DNA of 64,000 nucleotides from Sporosarcina ureae (GCF_002101375.1 NZ_CP015207.1:3116001-3180000); one strand, 5' to 3'. Shown: positions 16,840 to 27,161, numbered from the stretch's first letter. Program-made: numbers and translations. Notes: generated by a model not told the origin, from the sequence alone.

Positions 16840-16868
16840 AGTATAACATGTGTTCGATTACTAATCAA
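16840..16868 (-). promoter_or_regulatory. lexA promoter
   Basis: Reading the minus strand: TTGATT (plus 16863-16868), 17-bp spacer, TATACT (plus 16840-16845). A LexA box fills the spacer. Confidence 0.6.
16843..16856 (-). promoter_or_regulatory. LexA (SOS) box 1
   Basis: On the minus strand CGAACACATGTTAT matches the Bacillus box CGAACRNRYGTTYC at 12 of 14 positions. It overlaps the lexA promoter. Confidence 0.8.
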
Positions 16869-16887
16869 ACAAAGGTTCTAATTTTAC

Positions 16888-16917
16888 TTGACATAGAATC
16901 ATATGTTCTCTTATAAT
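16888..16917 (+). promoter_or_regulatory. yneA operon promoter
   Basis: TTGACA 16888-16893 and TATAAT 16912-16917, both perfect, with an 18-bp spacer. LexA box 2 lies within the spacer and box 3 just downstream. Confidence 0.8.
16896..16909 (-). promoter_or_regulatory. LexA (SOS) box 2
   Basis: Minus-strand AGAACATATGATTC matches CGAACRNRYGTTYC at 12 of 14 positions and lies between -35 and -10 of yneA. Confidence 0.75.
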
Positions 16918-16932
16918 TAAGAACAAGTATTC

Positions 16933-16946
16933 CGAACGTGTATTCT
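16933..16946 (+). promoter_or_regulatory. LexA (SOS) box 3
   Basis: CGAACGTGTATTCT matches the SOS box at 12 of 14 positions and lies in the transcribed leader of yneA. Confidence 0.75.
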
Positions 16947-16974
16947 AAAAGCGAAAATTAGAGGAGGAATTATA

Positions 16975-17951
<977 letters not shown>

Positions 17952-18018
17952 TAGGTTGCACTTTTCCTCCAGGTTGTTTACATTTTATTAAACGACTAAC
18001 TTATGGAGGTTTTTAAAG

Positions 18019-18255
18019 GTGCTCTCAGAAAAGAAAATAAAACGCATAAATGAATTGGCAAATAAAAAGAAAACAACAGGATTATCGATTGAGGAAGCAA
18101 AAGAACAGACGCGGCTTAGAAAGGAATACTTGGAAACATTCCGTTCAAGTATGCGTGAAACTATCGAATCTGTCAAAGTAGTGGACCCAGAAGGAAATGA
18201 CGTAACACCTGAAAAGGTCAAACAAGCTAGAGCCAATTTAAAACCACTAAATTGA
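18019..18255 (+). CDS. ynzC: DUF896 protein YnzC
   Basis: A 78-residue protein of the UPF0291/DUF896 family, a short helical hairpin of unknown function. Recognised by KIKRINELA, RLRKEYLETFRSSM and the invariant VVDPEGNDVTPEKV. The start is GTG 18019 with GGAGG 9 nt upstream. It is the third gene of the SOS operon. Confidence 0.92.
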   Translation: MLSEKKIKRINELANKKKTTGLSIEEAKEQTRLRKEYLETFRSSMRETIESVKVVDPEGNDVTPEKVKQARANLKPLN

Positions 18256-18293
18256 TGATAGGTAAAGGATTAACATTGTAATTAATTGTGGAA

Positions 18294-18322
18294 TTGACTA
18301 CACTATAGAAGGTATATGTACT
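18294..18322 (+). promoter_or_regulatory. Candidate tkt promoter
   Basis: TTGACT 18294-18299, 17-bp spacer, TGTACT 18317-18322 (5/6 and 4/6 matches). Confidence 0.4.
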
Positions 18323-18363
18323 ATAAAACACTCATATGAGGCAGGATGGAAAGGATGTACAGC

Positions 18364-20370
18364 ATGACCGAAAAAATCGATCAACTGGCAATAACGACAA
18401 TCCGAACATTATCAATCGATGCGATTGAAAAAGCAAATTCTGGTCACCCAGGATTACCGATGGGCGCAGCGCCGATGGCTTATACACTATGGACGCAACA
18501 TTTACACCACAATCCATCAAACCCACAATGGTTCAATCGTGATCGTTTTGTCCTTTCAGCAGGACACGGCTCGATGTTACTCTACAGCTTATTACATTTA
18601 AGTGGCTATGGTTTAACTATTGATGACTTGAAAAATTTCAGACAATGGGATTCAAAGACACCTGGACATCCGGAATATGGACATACAGTAGGAGTGGAAG
18701 CAACGACTGGACCACTTGGTCAAGGAATTGGTATGTCTGTAGGTATGGCAATGGCTGAAAAACATTTAGCGGCAACGTATAACAAGCCAGGTTTCGATAT
18801 TGTCGACCACTACACATATGCACTTTGTGGAGATGGTGATTTGATGGAAGGTGTAGCGGCAGAAGCAATTTCCATGGCAGGCCATCTTCAATTAAACAAA
18901 CTGATCGTACTATATGACAGCAACGACATTTCTCTAGATGGCGATTTGGATATGTCATTCTCCGAAAACATTAGAAAGCGTTTTGAATCATATGGCTGGA
19001 ACTACGCACGAGTAGAAGACGGCAATGATACAAAAGCTGTTTCTGATGCAATCGAAAAAGCAAAAGGTAATACAGGTGGGCCAACAATCATTGAAGTGAA
19101 AACTGTGATCGGCTATGGTTCACCAAACAAATCTGGTAAAGCAGATGCACACGGTGCGCCATTAGGTGAAGATGAAATGGCACTTACGAAAGAGTATTAC
19201 AAGTGGACATTCGAAGAGGACTTCTACGTTCCAGAAGAAGTCTATGACCGTTTTAATTCCGCAACGGACCAACTAGGTGTTCAATCAGAGCAACAATGGA
19301 ATGATTTATTCGCAAGCTATGAAAACGAGCACAAAGAATTGGCAGCACAGTTTAAACAAGCGATTGCAAATGAACTTCCAACTGATTTAAAAGAACAAAT
19401 GCCAGTTTATGAAGCGGGTGCTTCTGTAGCGACTCGTTCAGCATCAGGTGATTCAATTAATGCATTAGCTAAAGCAGTTCCAGCTTTATTCGGTGGGAGT
19501 GCAGACCTTGCAGGTTCGAACAAGACGACGATCAAAAATGCCGGTGATTTTACTGTAGACAACTATGCAGGCCGTAATATATGGTTTGGTGTTCGTGAAT
19601 TCGCGATGGGGACTGCTTTAAACGGCATGACTCTTCACGGCGGAGTGAAAGTATTTGGCGGAACATTCTTCGTGTTTAGCGACTATGTACGTCCTGCTAT
19701 TCGTCTGTCAGCATTAATGGGCTTACCTGTTACTTATGTCTTCACACATGACAGCGTAGCGGTCGGTGAAGATGGACCTACTCATGAACCTGTTGAGCAA
19801 TTGGCTTCATTACGTGCAATGCCTGGATTGTCTATCATCCGTCCAGCCGATGGAAACGAAACATCTGCAGCATGGCATATAGCTGCCACTTCAAAAAACA
19901 CACCAACTGTCTTAGTATTGTCTAGACAAAACCTTGAAGTATTGCCTAATTCACAAGAACTTGCGATGGAAAATGTCTCAAAAGGTGCGTATGTTATATC
20001 ACCTGCTACTAAAGAGCAAGCGGATGGTTTATTGCTTGCAAGTGGCTCGGAAGTAAGTCTTGCGGTTGAAGCACAGAAAGCTCTTAAAGAGCAAGACATC
20101 GACGTCAGTGTCGTCTCCATGCCTTCATGGGATCTATTTGAGAAGCAAGACCAAGTGTATAAAGATTCTGTTCTTCCAAAGAATATCAAGAAGAGAGTGG
20201 CGATTGAGATGGGAGCTTCTCTTGGGTGGCATAAATACTCGGGCGATGAAGGAACTGTCATGGCAATCGATACATTCGGTGCAAGTGCGCCAGGCGACTT
20301 AGTCATTGAAAAGTATGGCTTTACGGTTGAAAATGTTGTGCATGAAATGAAAAATCTAGTAAATAACTAA
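18364..20370 (+). CDS. tkt: Transketolase
   Basis: A 668-residue thiamine-diphosphate enzyme of the non-oxidative pentose phosphate pathway. Motifs include [14 protein letters not shown], the ThDP motif [14 protein letters not shown]...DSND, and [12 protein letters not shown] of the pyrimidine domain. ATG codons at 18346 and 18355 are possible, but ATG 18364 follows AAAGGA at 8 nt and gives (M)[15 protein letters not shown], matching the family N terminus. Confidence 0.97.
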   Translation: MTEKIDQLAITTIRTLSIDAIEKANSGHPGLPMGAAPMAYTLWTQHLHHNPSNPQWFNRDRFVLSAGHGSMLLYSLLHLSGYGLTIDDLKNFRQWDSKTPGHPEYGHTVGVEATTGPLGQGIGMSVGMAMAEKHLAATYNKPGFDIVDHYTYALCGDGDLMEGVAAEAISMAGHLQLNKLIVLYDSNDISLDGDLDMSFSENIRKRFESYGWNYARVEDGNDTKAVSDAIEKAKGNTGGPTIIEVKTVIGYGSPNKSGKADAHGAPLGEDEMALTKEYYKWTFEEDFYVPEEVYDRFNSATDQLGVQSEQQWNDLFASYENEHKELAAQFKQAIANELPTDLKEQMPVYEAGASVATRSASGDSINALAKAVPALFGGSADLAGSNKTTIKNAGDFTVDNYAGRNIWFGVREFAMGTALNGMTLHGGVKVFGGTFFVFSDYVRPAIRLSALMGLPVTYVFTHDSVAVGEDGPTHEPVEQLASLRAMPGLSIIRPADGNETSAAWHIAATSKNTPTVLVLSRQNLEVLPNSQELAMENVSKGAYVISPATKEQADGLLLASGSEVSLAVEAQKALKEQDIDVSVVSMPSWDLFEKQDQVYKDSVLPKNIKKRVAIEMGASLGWHKYSGDEGTVMAIDTFGASAPGDLVIEKYGFTVENVVHEMKNLVNN

Positions 20371-20377
20371 ATACCCA

Positions 20378-20407
20378 GCGCACGGCTCCTAGAGTCGTGC
20401 GTTTTTT
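20378..20407 (+). terminator. Terminator of tkt
   Basis: CGCACGGCTC / GAGTCGTGCG (one G-T pair) around CTA, followed by T6. Confidence 0.85.
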
Positions 20408-20503
20408 GCGCAGCTTTACGACAATAATAGTGAGGAAGTTTTCCGCAAACTGACACGATTTACTGAGGACAAGTTCTATGATAGACAGTAGGAGGTGTTC
20501 GTT

Positions 20504-20944
20504 ATGAGGAAGTATGAAATTTTTAAGATTAAGTCAGCGTATCAATCCTTCATAATGGGTCGTGAACGTTTATTATTTGAGCTACTAACAGTAGGTCCTT
20601 CTACGAACTATCAAGAAATTGAATATTTATGTGATCAATTAAATCAAAGAGAACTGGATCATATCATTCAGAATAACTTGGCAAAAAGTTTTGATGAACT
20701 GGATTCATACCATAATGAATACCGTTTGACACACTTAATCAAAGGAGAAGTCTTCATCAAAATGGGTACTCACAGTATACAAGTGTATTGCCAAGGATCA
20801 CGCATGTTGGATCTAGATTTATTTGTAGCGTTATCTACTTCAACAGATCGTTTTTTTGCCGTGATGAATGAACAGGAAGAATGTGGGTGGCTCAAGCCAC
20901 TAAAACACTCAGAACGCATGATACTAGAAAATTCGATGATGTAA
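20504..20944 (+). CDS. sirA: Sporulation inhibitor of replication SirA (YneE)
   Basis: A 146-residue protein in the SirA position between tkt and yneF. In B. subtilis SirA binds DnaA domain I and stops new rounds of replication on entry to sporulation. Sequence conservation is modest but recognisable: FIMGRERLLFEL near the N terminus, the aromatic-rich middle, and CGWLKPLKHSERM near the end (compare YGWLNPVKERN). The start is ATG 20504, 8 nt after GGAGG. Confidence 0.85.
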   Translation: MRKYEIFKIKSAYQSFIMGRERLLFELLTVGPSTNYQEIEYLCDQLNQRELDHIIQNNLAKSFDELDSYHNEYRLTHLIKGEVFIKMGTHSIQVYCQGSRMLDLDLFVALSTSTDRFFAVMNEQEECGWLKPLKHSERMILENSMM

Positions 20945-21054
20945 AAACTTCCGCACAATTTGTGTACAGTCATTGCTATTCACTGCTGCTATGTTGTATA
21001 ATCCTTCTTGGTAGTATGTAATCGAACTATTTTTATGAGGGGGGTTTGGCAGTA

Positions 21055-21291
21055 ATGACTTTATGGATAGCAATTTTATTGATCGTCGTCGCTTTGATCG
21101 GCGGAGTAGCTCTCGGCTTTTTCATAGCACGTAAATATATGATGAATTATTTGAAGGACAATCCGCCAATTAATGAACAAATGTTACGTATGATGATGAT
21201 GCAGATGGGACAAAAACCTTCACAAAAGAAAATTAACCAAATGATGGCTCAAATGAACAAGGTTCAAGACAAGCCAGCTAAAAAAAAATAA
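21055..21291 (+). CDS. yneF: YneF family small membrane protein
   Basis: A 78-residue UPF0154 protein: one N-terminal transmembrane helix (about 3-25) ending in GFFIARKYM, then the invariant [20 protein letters not shown] and a Lys-rich tail. The function is unknown. ATG 21055 is preferred over TTG 21046, because the GAGGGGGG Shine-Dalgarno would almost abut the TTG. Confidence 0.93.
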   Translation: MTLWIAILLIVVALIGGVALGFFIARKYMMNYLKDNPPINEQMLRMMMMQMGQKPSQKKINQMMAQMNKVQDKPAKKK

Positions 21292-21297
21292 GTAAAA

Positions 21298-21338
21298 CTC
21301 CGTGATTAGCAAATTCGCTAGCACGGAGATTTTTTATT
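21298..21338 (+). terminator. Terminator of yneF
   Basis: CTCCGTG / CACGGAG outer stem with an inner AGC / GCT pairing, then ATTTTTTATTTT. Confidence 0.85.
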
Positions 21339-21356
21339 TTCTACCATATAGTATTG

Positions 21357-22283
21357 TCAGGAATATAAACGGAAACGATTCAAAAATCTTTGAACCGTTT
21401 GTAGATATTCATCAGGGTTATCATTATACGATTTGGCATGTGCTCCTTTTGCGAAAAGCTTCAACATTTTATCGCCTTCTTTTAATTCATATAACTCTTC
21501 CGTCATTTGAGGCAAAATGAAAGTGTCTTCCATGCTGTGAATGAATAACACGGGTTTATCAATAAATTTCATCACTTCACGAGGAGAAACAGCCGCAGAA
21601 GTATAGCCATCACGAATCTTTAAAAATAAATTGGCGATTCGTAAACTCATGGACGTTTTAAACGGCATCTCCGTACGAATAATATGCAGTAGTTGCTCTG
21701 AGAAATCCGAGAACGGACAATCGGATATATAGAAATCTGCTTCATCTTCATACGTACCTGCGTATAAAAGCGTAGTGGCGGCTCCCATAGATTCTCCGTG
21801 GATACCAATTAAAGCGCGCTTACCTACACGTTTACGTACAGCTGTTACAACTTCCTTCAAATCCATTTTTTCATAAAATCCAAAACTTGTTGTTTTTCCA
21901 CCAGAATCACCATGTCGACGATGATCAAAAATAACAGAATTAAATCCTAAACGTTCAAACAGTCGAGCATATTTGATGGAATTCACTTTGTTCTCCGTTA
22001 CACCATGGCAAATAACAACTGTTCGCGTTGTATCTAAAGGCCGTAAGAAAATGGCGCGTAAGTTATAGCCGTTAGGTGATGGAATCCAAATATCGTCTTT
22101 TCTTACAGTTTCAAACCACTGACGATCAAAACGTTTAGCGATCATCTCGCGCTGTAAAATAACTTCTGAGTCTTTTGTTTTTAAATACATCAGGCGATTG
22201 GTTACAAGGATACCGAAAAATGTTAGAAGGGCTGTAATAACACTTGACGTTATACCGATAATATAAACTACTCTACGTTTCAA
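21357..22283 (-). CDS. yqkD: YqkD-type membrane-anchored alpha/beta hydrolase
   Basis: A 308-residue hydrolase with an N-terminal membrane helix (about 5-28). HGVTENKVNS supplies the oxyanion region and HGESMGAAT the nucleophile elbow; the acid and base are probably in EDTF and GAHAKSY. It resembles B. subtilis YqkD, and yqkE, its B. subtilis neighbour, is encoded about 1 kb away, which supports the name. The start is the second of two tandem TTG codons, 6 nt after GGAGG. Its substrate is unknown. Confidence 0.85.
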   Translation of the reverse strand: MKRRVVYIIGITSSVITALLTFFGILVTNRLMYLKTKDSEVILQREMIAKRFDRQWFETVRKDDIWIPSPNGYNLRAIFLRPLDTTRTVVICHGVTENKVNSIKYARLFERLGFNSVIFDHRRHGDSGGKTTSFGFYEKMDLKEVVTAVRKRVGKRALIGIHGESMGAATTLLYAGTYEDEADFYISDCPFSDFSEQLLHIIRTEMPFKTSMSLRIANLFLKIRDGYTSAAVSPREVMKFIDKPVLFIHSMEDTFILPQMTEELYELKEGDKMLKLFAKGAHAKSYNDNPDEYLQTVQRFLNRFRLYS

Positions 22284-22301
22284 CAAAATCCTCCTTTCTA
22301 T

Positions 22302-23203
22302 TTACTTTCTTCTTGTATATAAATTATACATCGCTGTTTCAATAGGACGGGACAGATAAGGTGCAACTATATCTACTGCTGCACATATTCTGTCCATATC
22401 AATCCCTGTTGCTATATTGACTGACTGCAATAGGTATAGCACATCCTCCGTCGCGACGTTACCTGTAGCACCAGGTCCAAAGGGTCAGCCGCCTAGGCCA
22501 CCGGCAGACGTTTCAAATCGATCAACGCAGGCTTGCAAAGAGACGTAAATAGTAGCCAAACCTAATTTACGGGTATCATGGAAATGTGCTGTGATTAAAA
22601 TGTTCGGAAATTGCTTTTTCAGTTCATGAAATAAAGTGAAACTGGCTAAAGGGTTTGCCATACCATCAGTATCTACCGCACTTAATTCATCTACACCTAT
22701 ATCGACAAACTTCTTACAATGAGCTAGAGTTTTTTCAAGTGGAATAAAACCTTCATACGGACAGTGAAATGCTGTCGAAATACAAGCCCTGACAAAATGA
22801 TAATTATTTTTAAGCTGATGGATAGTCGGTCGTAGCGTCTCTATACTCTCCGCAGTGGATCGATTGATAGTATGTTGATTGAATGTATCACTGACTCCTA
22901 CAAACACTGCTACGCTATCTCCACCAGCTTGGAGGGCATTCTCAACACCTTGTGCATTGGGCGTGAGAACAAGTTTCCTGCCTAGTTTGCTTACCCGTTC
23001 CATAATCTCTTTGGAATCTGACATTTGACGAACCCACTTAGGCGATACATAGGAAGTGATTTCCATTTCATGTAAACCTGTTCGCTGCAAAGCATGTATA
23101 AAAGCTAATTTTTGATCGGTTGGAATACTGTTTTTTTTTCATTCTGTAAACCATCGCGTGGTCCAACCTCGATTAACGTCACGGTTTTTGGTAAACTATA
23201 CAT
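22302..23203 (-). pseudogene. Hydroxymethylglutaryl-CoA lyase, disrupted by a frameshift and an in-frame UGA
   Basis: HMG-CoA lyase splits HMG-CoA into acetoacetate and acetyl-CoA in leucine breakdown. The frame starts at ATG 23203 (GGGAGGG upstream) with [11 protein letters not shown], then shifts at an A9 tract (plus 23131-23139). From there it continues with ALQRTGLHEMEITSY, ITAHFHDTRKLG and SAGGLGG, meets UGA (plus 22485-22487), then PFGPGATGNVATEDV and on to TAA at 22302. The active-site Arg/Asp, Glu, both His and Asn are kept. The UGA occupies the catalytic Cys position (C266 in the human enzyme). Seven or ten A residues would restore frame; seven aligns best with B. subtilis YngG. Two lesions make a pseudogene most likely; sequencing error or UGA recoding remain possible. 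Confidence 0.85.
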
Positions 23204-23327
23204 AAACATCCCTCCCCTAATCTATTGTACGTAATATAAGCGAATTAGGGCAATGTAAAACCCTTGTCAATTAAATGGATAATAATAAAAAATAGTACTC
23301 TTTATCTAATAGAAAGTAGTGAATAAT

Positions 23328-23594
23328 ATGTCGAAAAAACAACGAAAAGTATCAAGTAATCAAAGGAAGCAAACCACAGATGATTCTGCAACTTCACTTT
23401 CGGACTTAATGAGCGAAGATATGTTAGCGAAATTAAAAGGCATGAAGCAAGAAATGAAAGTGGAAGAAGAAATAAAACTCGAACAAGAAAAAGAAAAACG
23501 TATTCAAGAGCGAAAAGAACGTGAAAAAAATAAAAGTTTTGAAGAATTACTAGAGGAATATGGATATGATGGAACAAAGCATAGAGAATACTAA
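23328..23594 (+). CDS. yqkE: YqkE family small charged protein (DUF3886)
   Basis: An 88-residue, Lys/Glu-rich, mostly helical protein, cytoplasmic, function unknown. The C-terminal NKSFEELLEEYGYDGTKH matches the end of B. subtilis YqkE (KNKSFEELL). The middle (~45-70) is a likely coiled coil. Start ATG 23328 or GTG 23319; neither has a strong ribosome binding site. Confidence 0.8.
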   Translation: MSKKQRKVSSNQRKQTTDDSATSLSDLMSEDMLAKLKGMKQEMKVEEEIKLEQEKEKRIQERKEREKNKSFEELLEEYGYDGTKHREY

Positions 23595-23660
23595 GCATGC
23601 AAGTAGCTATACTAGTCAAGTAGTTCCTTTATAAAAGTCTTTTACAAAGGAGATGGATAA

Positions 23661-24086
23661 ATGCGTTTCTTGTATATTACGTATCGTAAGAAACAAGATA
23701 TTCAAAAAGTACCTATATCCGAAAACCTTTTGAAACGTGTTCATGCAGCACCTATTGAGCATCCGATTGTTTATTGGTTGCAAAAGAATGTAGAAACTAT
23801 TGAAATACTAGATTCTGTTATATATTATGATTTAACTAAAGAAATGGTAGAAAGTTTTTATAATACATTATGGGATGCGCATGCGGAAAAAACTAAGGCG
23901 TCTCCAAGACCTTGGAAATTCTTGCCCATCCCTGCTGACGAACAGTATATATATCCGATTGCACAATATGAAAAAGAATACGGAGTCACGTATTATGAAT
24001 CTATATACAAATACATAACGGTTCTTGGAGTCATATTAAATATCTTTGACTTTGATGCTAATCAATTAATTATATTCATTCAATAA
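23661..24086 (+). CDS. Hypothetical protein
   Basis: A 141-residue protein I do not recognise. It has a good Shine-Dalgarno (AAAGGAGA) 8 nt before ATG 23661. The protein is rich in Tyr/Phe and Ile, without a signal peptide. The last ~20 residues are hydrophobic (ITVLGVILNIFDFDANQLIIFIQ is the region) but not a clear membrane helix. It ends 30 nt before the RsbR-type gene in the same direction, so they may form one transcript; nothing else hints at function. Confidence 0.7.
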   Translation: MRFLYITYRKKQDIQKVPISENLLKRVHAAPIEHPIVYWLQKNVETIEILDSVIYYDLTKEMVESFYNTLWDAHAEKTKASPRPWKFLPIPADEQYIYPIAQYEKEYGVTYYESIYKYITVLGVILNIFDFDANQLIIFIQ

Positions 24087-24116
24087 GATGGAAGAATATA
24101 TCCAGGAGGATGTAAG

Positions 24117-24968
24117 ATGAAACAGATCGATGTTAGGCTTTATGAATATTTACTAGCAAAACTTCCTGAAATTACAACTTCTTGGCTGGCAATGAGAAAA
24201 GTGGAAAAGGATTCTATTTACTCGCTTAATGCACAACCGGAAATGGAAGAAACACTTCGTGAACAAAATAAACTTACAAATTTAACAGTCATCAGCAGTT
24301 TACTTGATGATCCTGAAATCTTTGAGAAGAACAAAAGTAAATGGGCAGCGGTTGTCGCTCTAAGTAGAGTGAACAGCAATACACCTATAGAAGATGTAAT
24401 TGATGCATTGAGTAATGTGCGTTTAACCTATTGGCGCTTCGTAAAAGAATTTTATTTGGTCCATAAAGAGGAAATTACAATTGAAGATTATATGCGGTGG
24501 AGTGACACAATTAATAATGCATTTGATCAGATTTATATTAATTTCGCACAAACTTATAATGAATATATCAACAGCAAGTTCGATATCCAACAAAGCTTAA
24601 TTAATGAATTAAGCTCACCCGTCATAAAAATTACCGAAAAAATTGGCGTAGTACCGCTAATTGGAGATATGGATGAACTGCGTGCACGCAGTATGTTAGA
24701 AAGCATTCCTGATAAAAGTTTAGAGTCTGATATTGAACATTTATTCATTGATTTATCTGGAGTGAACGTGATTGATACACTGGTAGCACAGCAGATTTTT
24801 CAAGTGACAAAAGTGTTATCCCTATTAGGAACAAGATGCACAATTACAGGCATCTTACCAGCAATTGCTCAAGCGTCAACAGAGCTTGGTTTAGATTTTA
24901 AGAATATCCAAACGTTTAGTTCTTTACAATTAGCATTTTCAAAAGAATTTTTAATTGTAGAACAGTAA
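24117..24968 (+). CDS. RsbR-type stressosome protein (N-terminal sensor plus C-terminal STAS domain)
   Basis: A 283-residue protein with a helical N-terminal half like the RsbRD_N domain (to about 155) and a C-terminal STAS domain (about 165-275) typical of RsbT co-antagonists. In B. subtilis such paralogs build the stressosome that controls sigma-B. T221 in VNVIDT corresponds to T205 of RsbRA, the RsbT phosphorylation site. At the place of T171, exactly 34 residues earlier, there is E187 (GDMDELRA). No rsbS, rsbT or sigB lies nearby, so it is an orphan paralog. GGAGG is 5 nt before the ATG. Confidence 0.88.
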   Translation: MKQIDVRLYEYLLAKLPEITTSWLAMRKVEKDSIYSLNAQPEMEETLREQNKLTNLTVISSLLDDPEIFEKNKSKWAAVVALSRVNSNTPIEDVIDALSNVRLTYWRFVKEFYLVHKEEITIEDYMRWSDTINNAFDQIYINFAQTYNEYINSKFDIQQSLINELSSPVIKITEKIGVVPLIGDMDELRARSMLESIPDKSLESDIEHLFIDLSGVNVIDTLVAQQIFQVTKVLSLLGTRCTITGILPAIAQASTELGLDFKNIQTFSSLQLAFSKEFLIVEQ

Positions 24969-24969
24969 A

Positions 24970-25005
24970 AAACCAAGTCACTCATAAAGTGACTTGGTTT
25001 TTAGT
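24970..25005. terminator. Bidirectional terminator between rsbR-like gene and serC
   Basis: A 13-bp stem AAACCAAGTCACT / AGTGACTTGGTTT with a CATAA loop and flanking A and T runs. Confidence 0.9.
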
Positions 25006-25007
25006 TT

Positions 25008-26102
25008 TTATTTATGTTTTTCTTGGAAATCAAGCATGAATTTCTGTAAAGCCTGACAAGCTTCAAATGGCACTGCGTTGTAAGTGGAAGCACGACATCC
25101 GCCTACGGAACGGTGACCATTCAACCCGACAAATCCCGCCTCTTTAGCTTCTTCTAAGAACTGTTTTTCCAGCTCTTCATCCGCTACACGGAACGTGATG
25201 TTCATCAATGAACGACTATCTTTTTCAGCATGTCCTGTATAGAAACCGTTGCTGTTATCGATCGCATCATAGATTAGATTCGCTTTTTCTTCATTGCGCT
25301 TCGCAATCTTTTCTATGCCGCCTTGTTGTTGCATCCAACCAAGAACTTCACCCAACATGTAAATACCGAAAGATGGAGGAGTATTATATAAAGAGTTGCT
25401 TGATGAATGCGTTTGGTATTTCAAAATAGCTGGAATGCCACTATTCGCATTGTCCAACAAGTCTTTGCGGATAATCGCAACTGTAACACCTGAAGGTCCA
25501 AGGTTTTTTTGTGCGCCTGCATAAATCATTCCGAATTTACTGATGTCAAGTGGTCTTGACAGAATGTCACTGGACATATCCGCTATTAACGGAACATTTC
25601 CAGTGGAAGGGAACTCGTGGAATTGTGTACCGAAAATCGTGTTATTCGAGGTAATATGCACGTATGCATCTGTTTCTTCAAATGTAATTTCCTTAGAGGA
25701 TGGGACGCGATTATAATTTGTGTTTTTTGTAGAAGCTACTTCGTATACTTCACCGATTGTCTTTGCTTCTTTAAGAGCTTTATCTGACCATGCACCCGAC
25801 ATAATATAGCCGGCTTTTTTTCCTTCTGCTAAAAAATTCATAGGCACCATTGCAAATTGTAGACTAGCTCCCCCTTGCAAGAATAGCACTTCATAGTTTT
25901 CAGGAATTGTGAATAAAGAACGCAAACGTTCAATTGCTTGATTATGTACTTGTTCATAAGTAGCACTGCGGTGACTCATTTCCATAATAGACATCCCTGA
26001 TTCTTTGAAATCCACTAGTTCAGCTTGTGCTTTTTCAAGAACTTCGCGTGGAAGAGCGGATGGACCCGCATTAAAATTATAGACAGACTTTCGGTTACTC
26101 AA
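25008..26102 (-). CDS. serC: Phosphoserine aminotransferase
   Basis: A 364-residue PLP enzyme making 3-phosphoserine from 3-phosphohydroxypyruvate in serine (and pyridoxal) synthesis. Motifs are NFNAGPSALP at the N terminus, LFLQGGASLQF, HITSNNTIFGTQ, the PLP lysine in YAGAQKNLGPSG, and GHRSVGGCRAS near the C terminus. The start is chosen as TTG 26102: AAGGAG lies 8 nt upstream and the N terminus (M)SNRKSVYNFNAG fits the family; TTG 26105 and GTG 26111 are alternatives. It stands alone, without serA or serB. Confidence 0.95.
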   Translation of the reverse strand: MSNRKSVYNFNAGPSALPREVLEKAQAELVDFKESGMSIMEMSHRSATYEQVHNQAIERLRSLFTIPENYEVLFLQGGASLQFAMVPMNFLAEGKKAGYIMSGAWSDKALKEAKTIGEVYEVASTKNTNYNRVPSSKEITFEETDAYVHITSNNTIFGTQFHEFPSTGNVPLIADMSSDILSRPLDISKFGMIYAGAQKNLGPSGVTVAIIRKDLLDNANSGIPAILKYQTHSSSNSLYNTPPSFGIYMLGEVLGWMQQQGGIEKIAKRNEEKANLIYDAIDNSNGFYTGHAEKDSRSLMNITFRVADEELEKQFLEEAKEAGFVGLNGHRSVGGCRASTYNAVPFEACQALQKFMLDFQEKHK

Positions 26103-26318
26103 CAAAATCACTCCTTCATTAATTTACAACTCTAAAACAAAGTATATATGAAAAATCATACATGGGGAATAGCTATCTGCCAATTCACAATAAATTGCTC
26201 AATTAACAAGAGGATTGTCTTGTTTGTTTCATTGCGAAAATGGGTAAATTATAATCCAGCAGCATCTACATAAGCATGTAAAGTTTAGATCACATAAAGC
26301 CGAAATGAGGGACATAGT

Positions 26319-27161
26319 ATGAAAACAGGTGGACGCAGAAAAAGTTCAAATGTAGAGGATCGAAGAGGGAAGAGTGGCGGAGGCGGTGCGATTGCATTAG
26401 GCGGTGGTGGTCTTGGAATTGTCGGTATTATATTATTTCTCATTTTAGGCGGAAATCCGACTGATTTATTAGATAATAGTTCAGCAGTACCTGATCAACC
26501 ATACGTGGAAACCGAACAAGATAAAGAATTGGCAGATTTTGTTTCGGTTGTGCTTGCGGATACTGAAGACATTTGGTCGGAGTTATTTGCTCAACAAGGA
26601 ATTCAATATGAGAACCCCACGCTGGTACTTTATTCAGGACAAGTGGATACAGCTTGTGGATATGGAAGTGCAGCTGCAGGACCATTTTATTGCCCGGGTG
26701 ATCAAAAACTGTATATTGACTTAGCATTTTATAATGAATTACAGAATTCATTTAGAGCGCCCGGTGATTTTGCTATGGCCTATGTTGTAGCCCATGAAGT
26801 AGGACACCATGTGCAAACGCTCCTTGGAATTTCAGATCAAGTTATGCCGCTCCGTCAAAAAATGAGCGAAGAAGAATTTAATAAATATTTAGTGAGATTT
26901 GAATTGCAAGCAGATTATTTTGCGGGTGTCTGGGCACATCATGCGAAGGGACGCGGATACTTGGAGCAAGGAGATTTACAAGAAGCAATTACTGCCGCCG
27001 GTGCGGTTGGTGACGATACGATCCAAAAGCGTGCGAGAGGCTATGTTGTTCCAGAGAGTTTCACCCACGGAACAGCAAAACAACGAATTTATTGGTTCGA
27101 ACATGGCTTTGAATTAGGAACTATTGATGGTGGAGATACATTTAATCAAACAGAAAAATAA
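26319..27161 (+). CDS. Neutral zinc metallopeptidase, YpfJ family
   Basis: A 280-residue PF04228 protein. A charged, Gly-rich N terminus precedes one membrane helix (about 30-46), so the domain lies outside. The zinc motif is HEVGHH with H159, E160 and H163, and FELQADYFAGVWAHH supplies the downstream acidic ligand. Family cysteines are in ACGYGSA and FYCP. The peptide substrate is unknown for this family. AATGAGGG precedes the ATG. It converges on the transporter gene across a strong shared terminator. Confidence 0.9.
   Translation: MKTGGRRKSSNVEDRRGKSGGGGAIALGGGGLGIVGIILFLILGGNPTDLLDNSSAVPDQPYVETEQDKELADFVSVVLADTEDIWSELFAQQGIQYENPTLVLYSGQVDTACGYGSAAAGPFYCPGDQKLYIDLAFYNELQNSFRAPGDFAMAYVVAHEVGHHVQTLLGISDQVMPLRQKMSEEEFNKYLVRFELQADYFAGVWAHHAKGRGYLEQGDLQEAITAAGAVGDDTIQKRARGYVVPESFTHGTAKQRIYWFEHGFELGTIDGGDTFNQTEK

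Noticed and set aside
22465..22490. Bacterial SECIS for selenocysteine after the UGA
   Set aside because: The only hairpin has a 5-bp stem with its loop about 13 nt after the UGA, closer than known SECIS loops; the gene also carries a frameshift.
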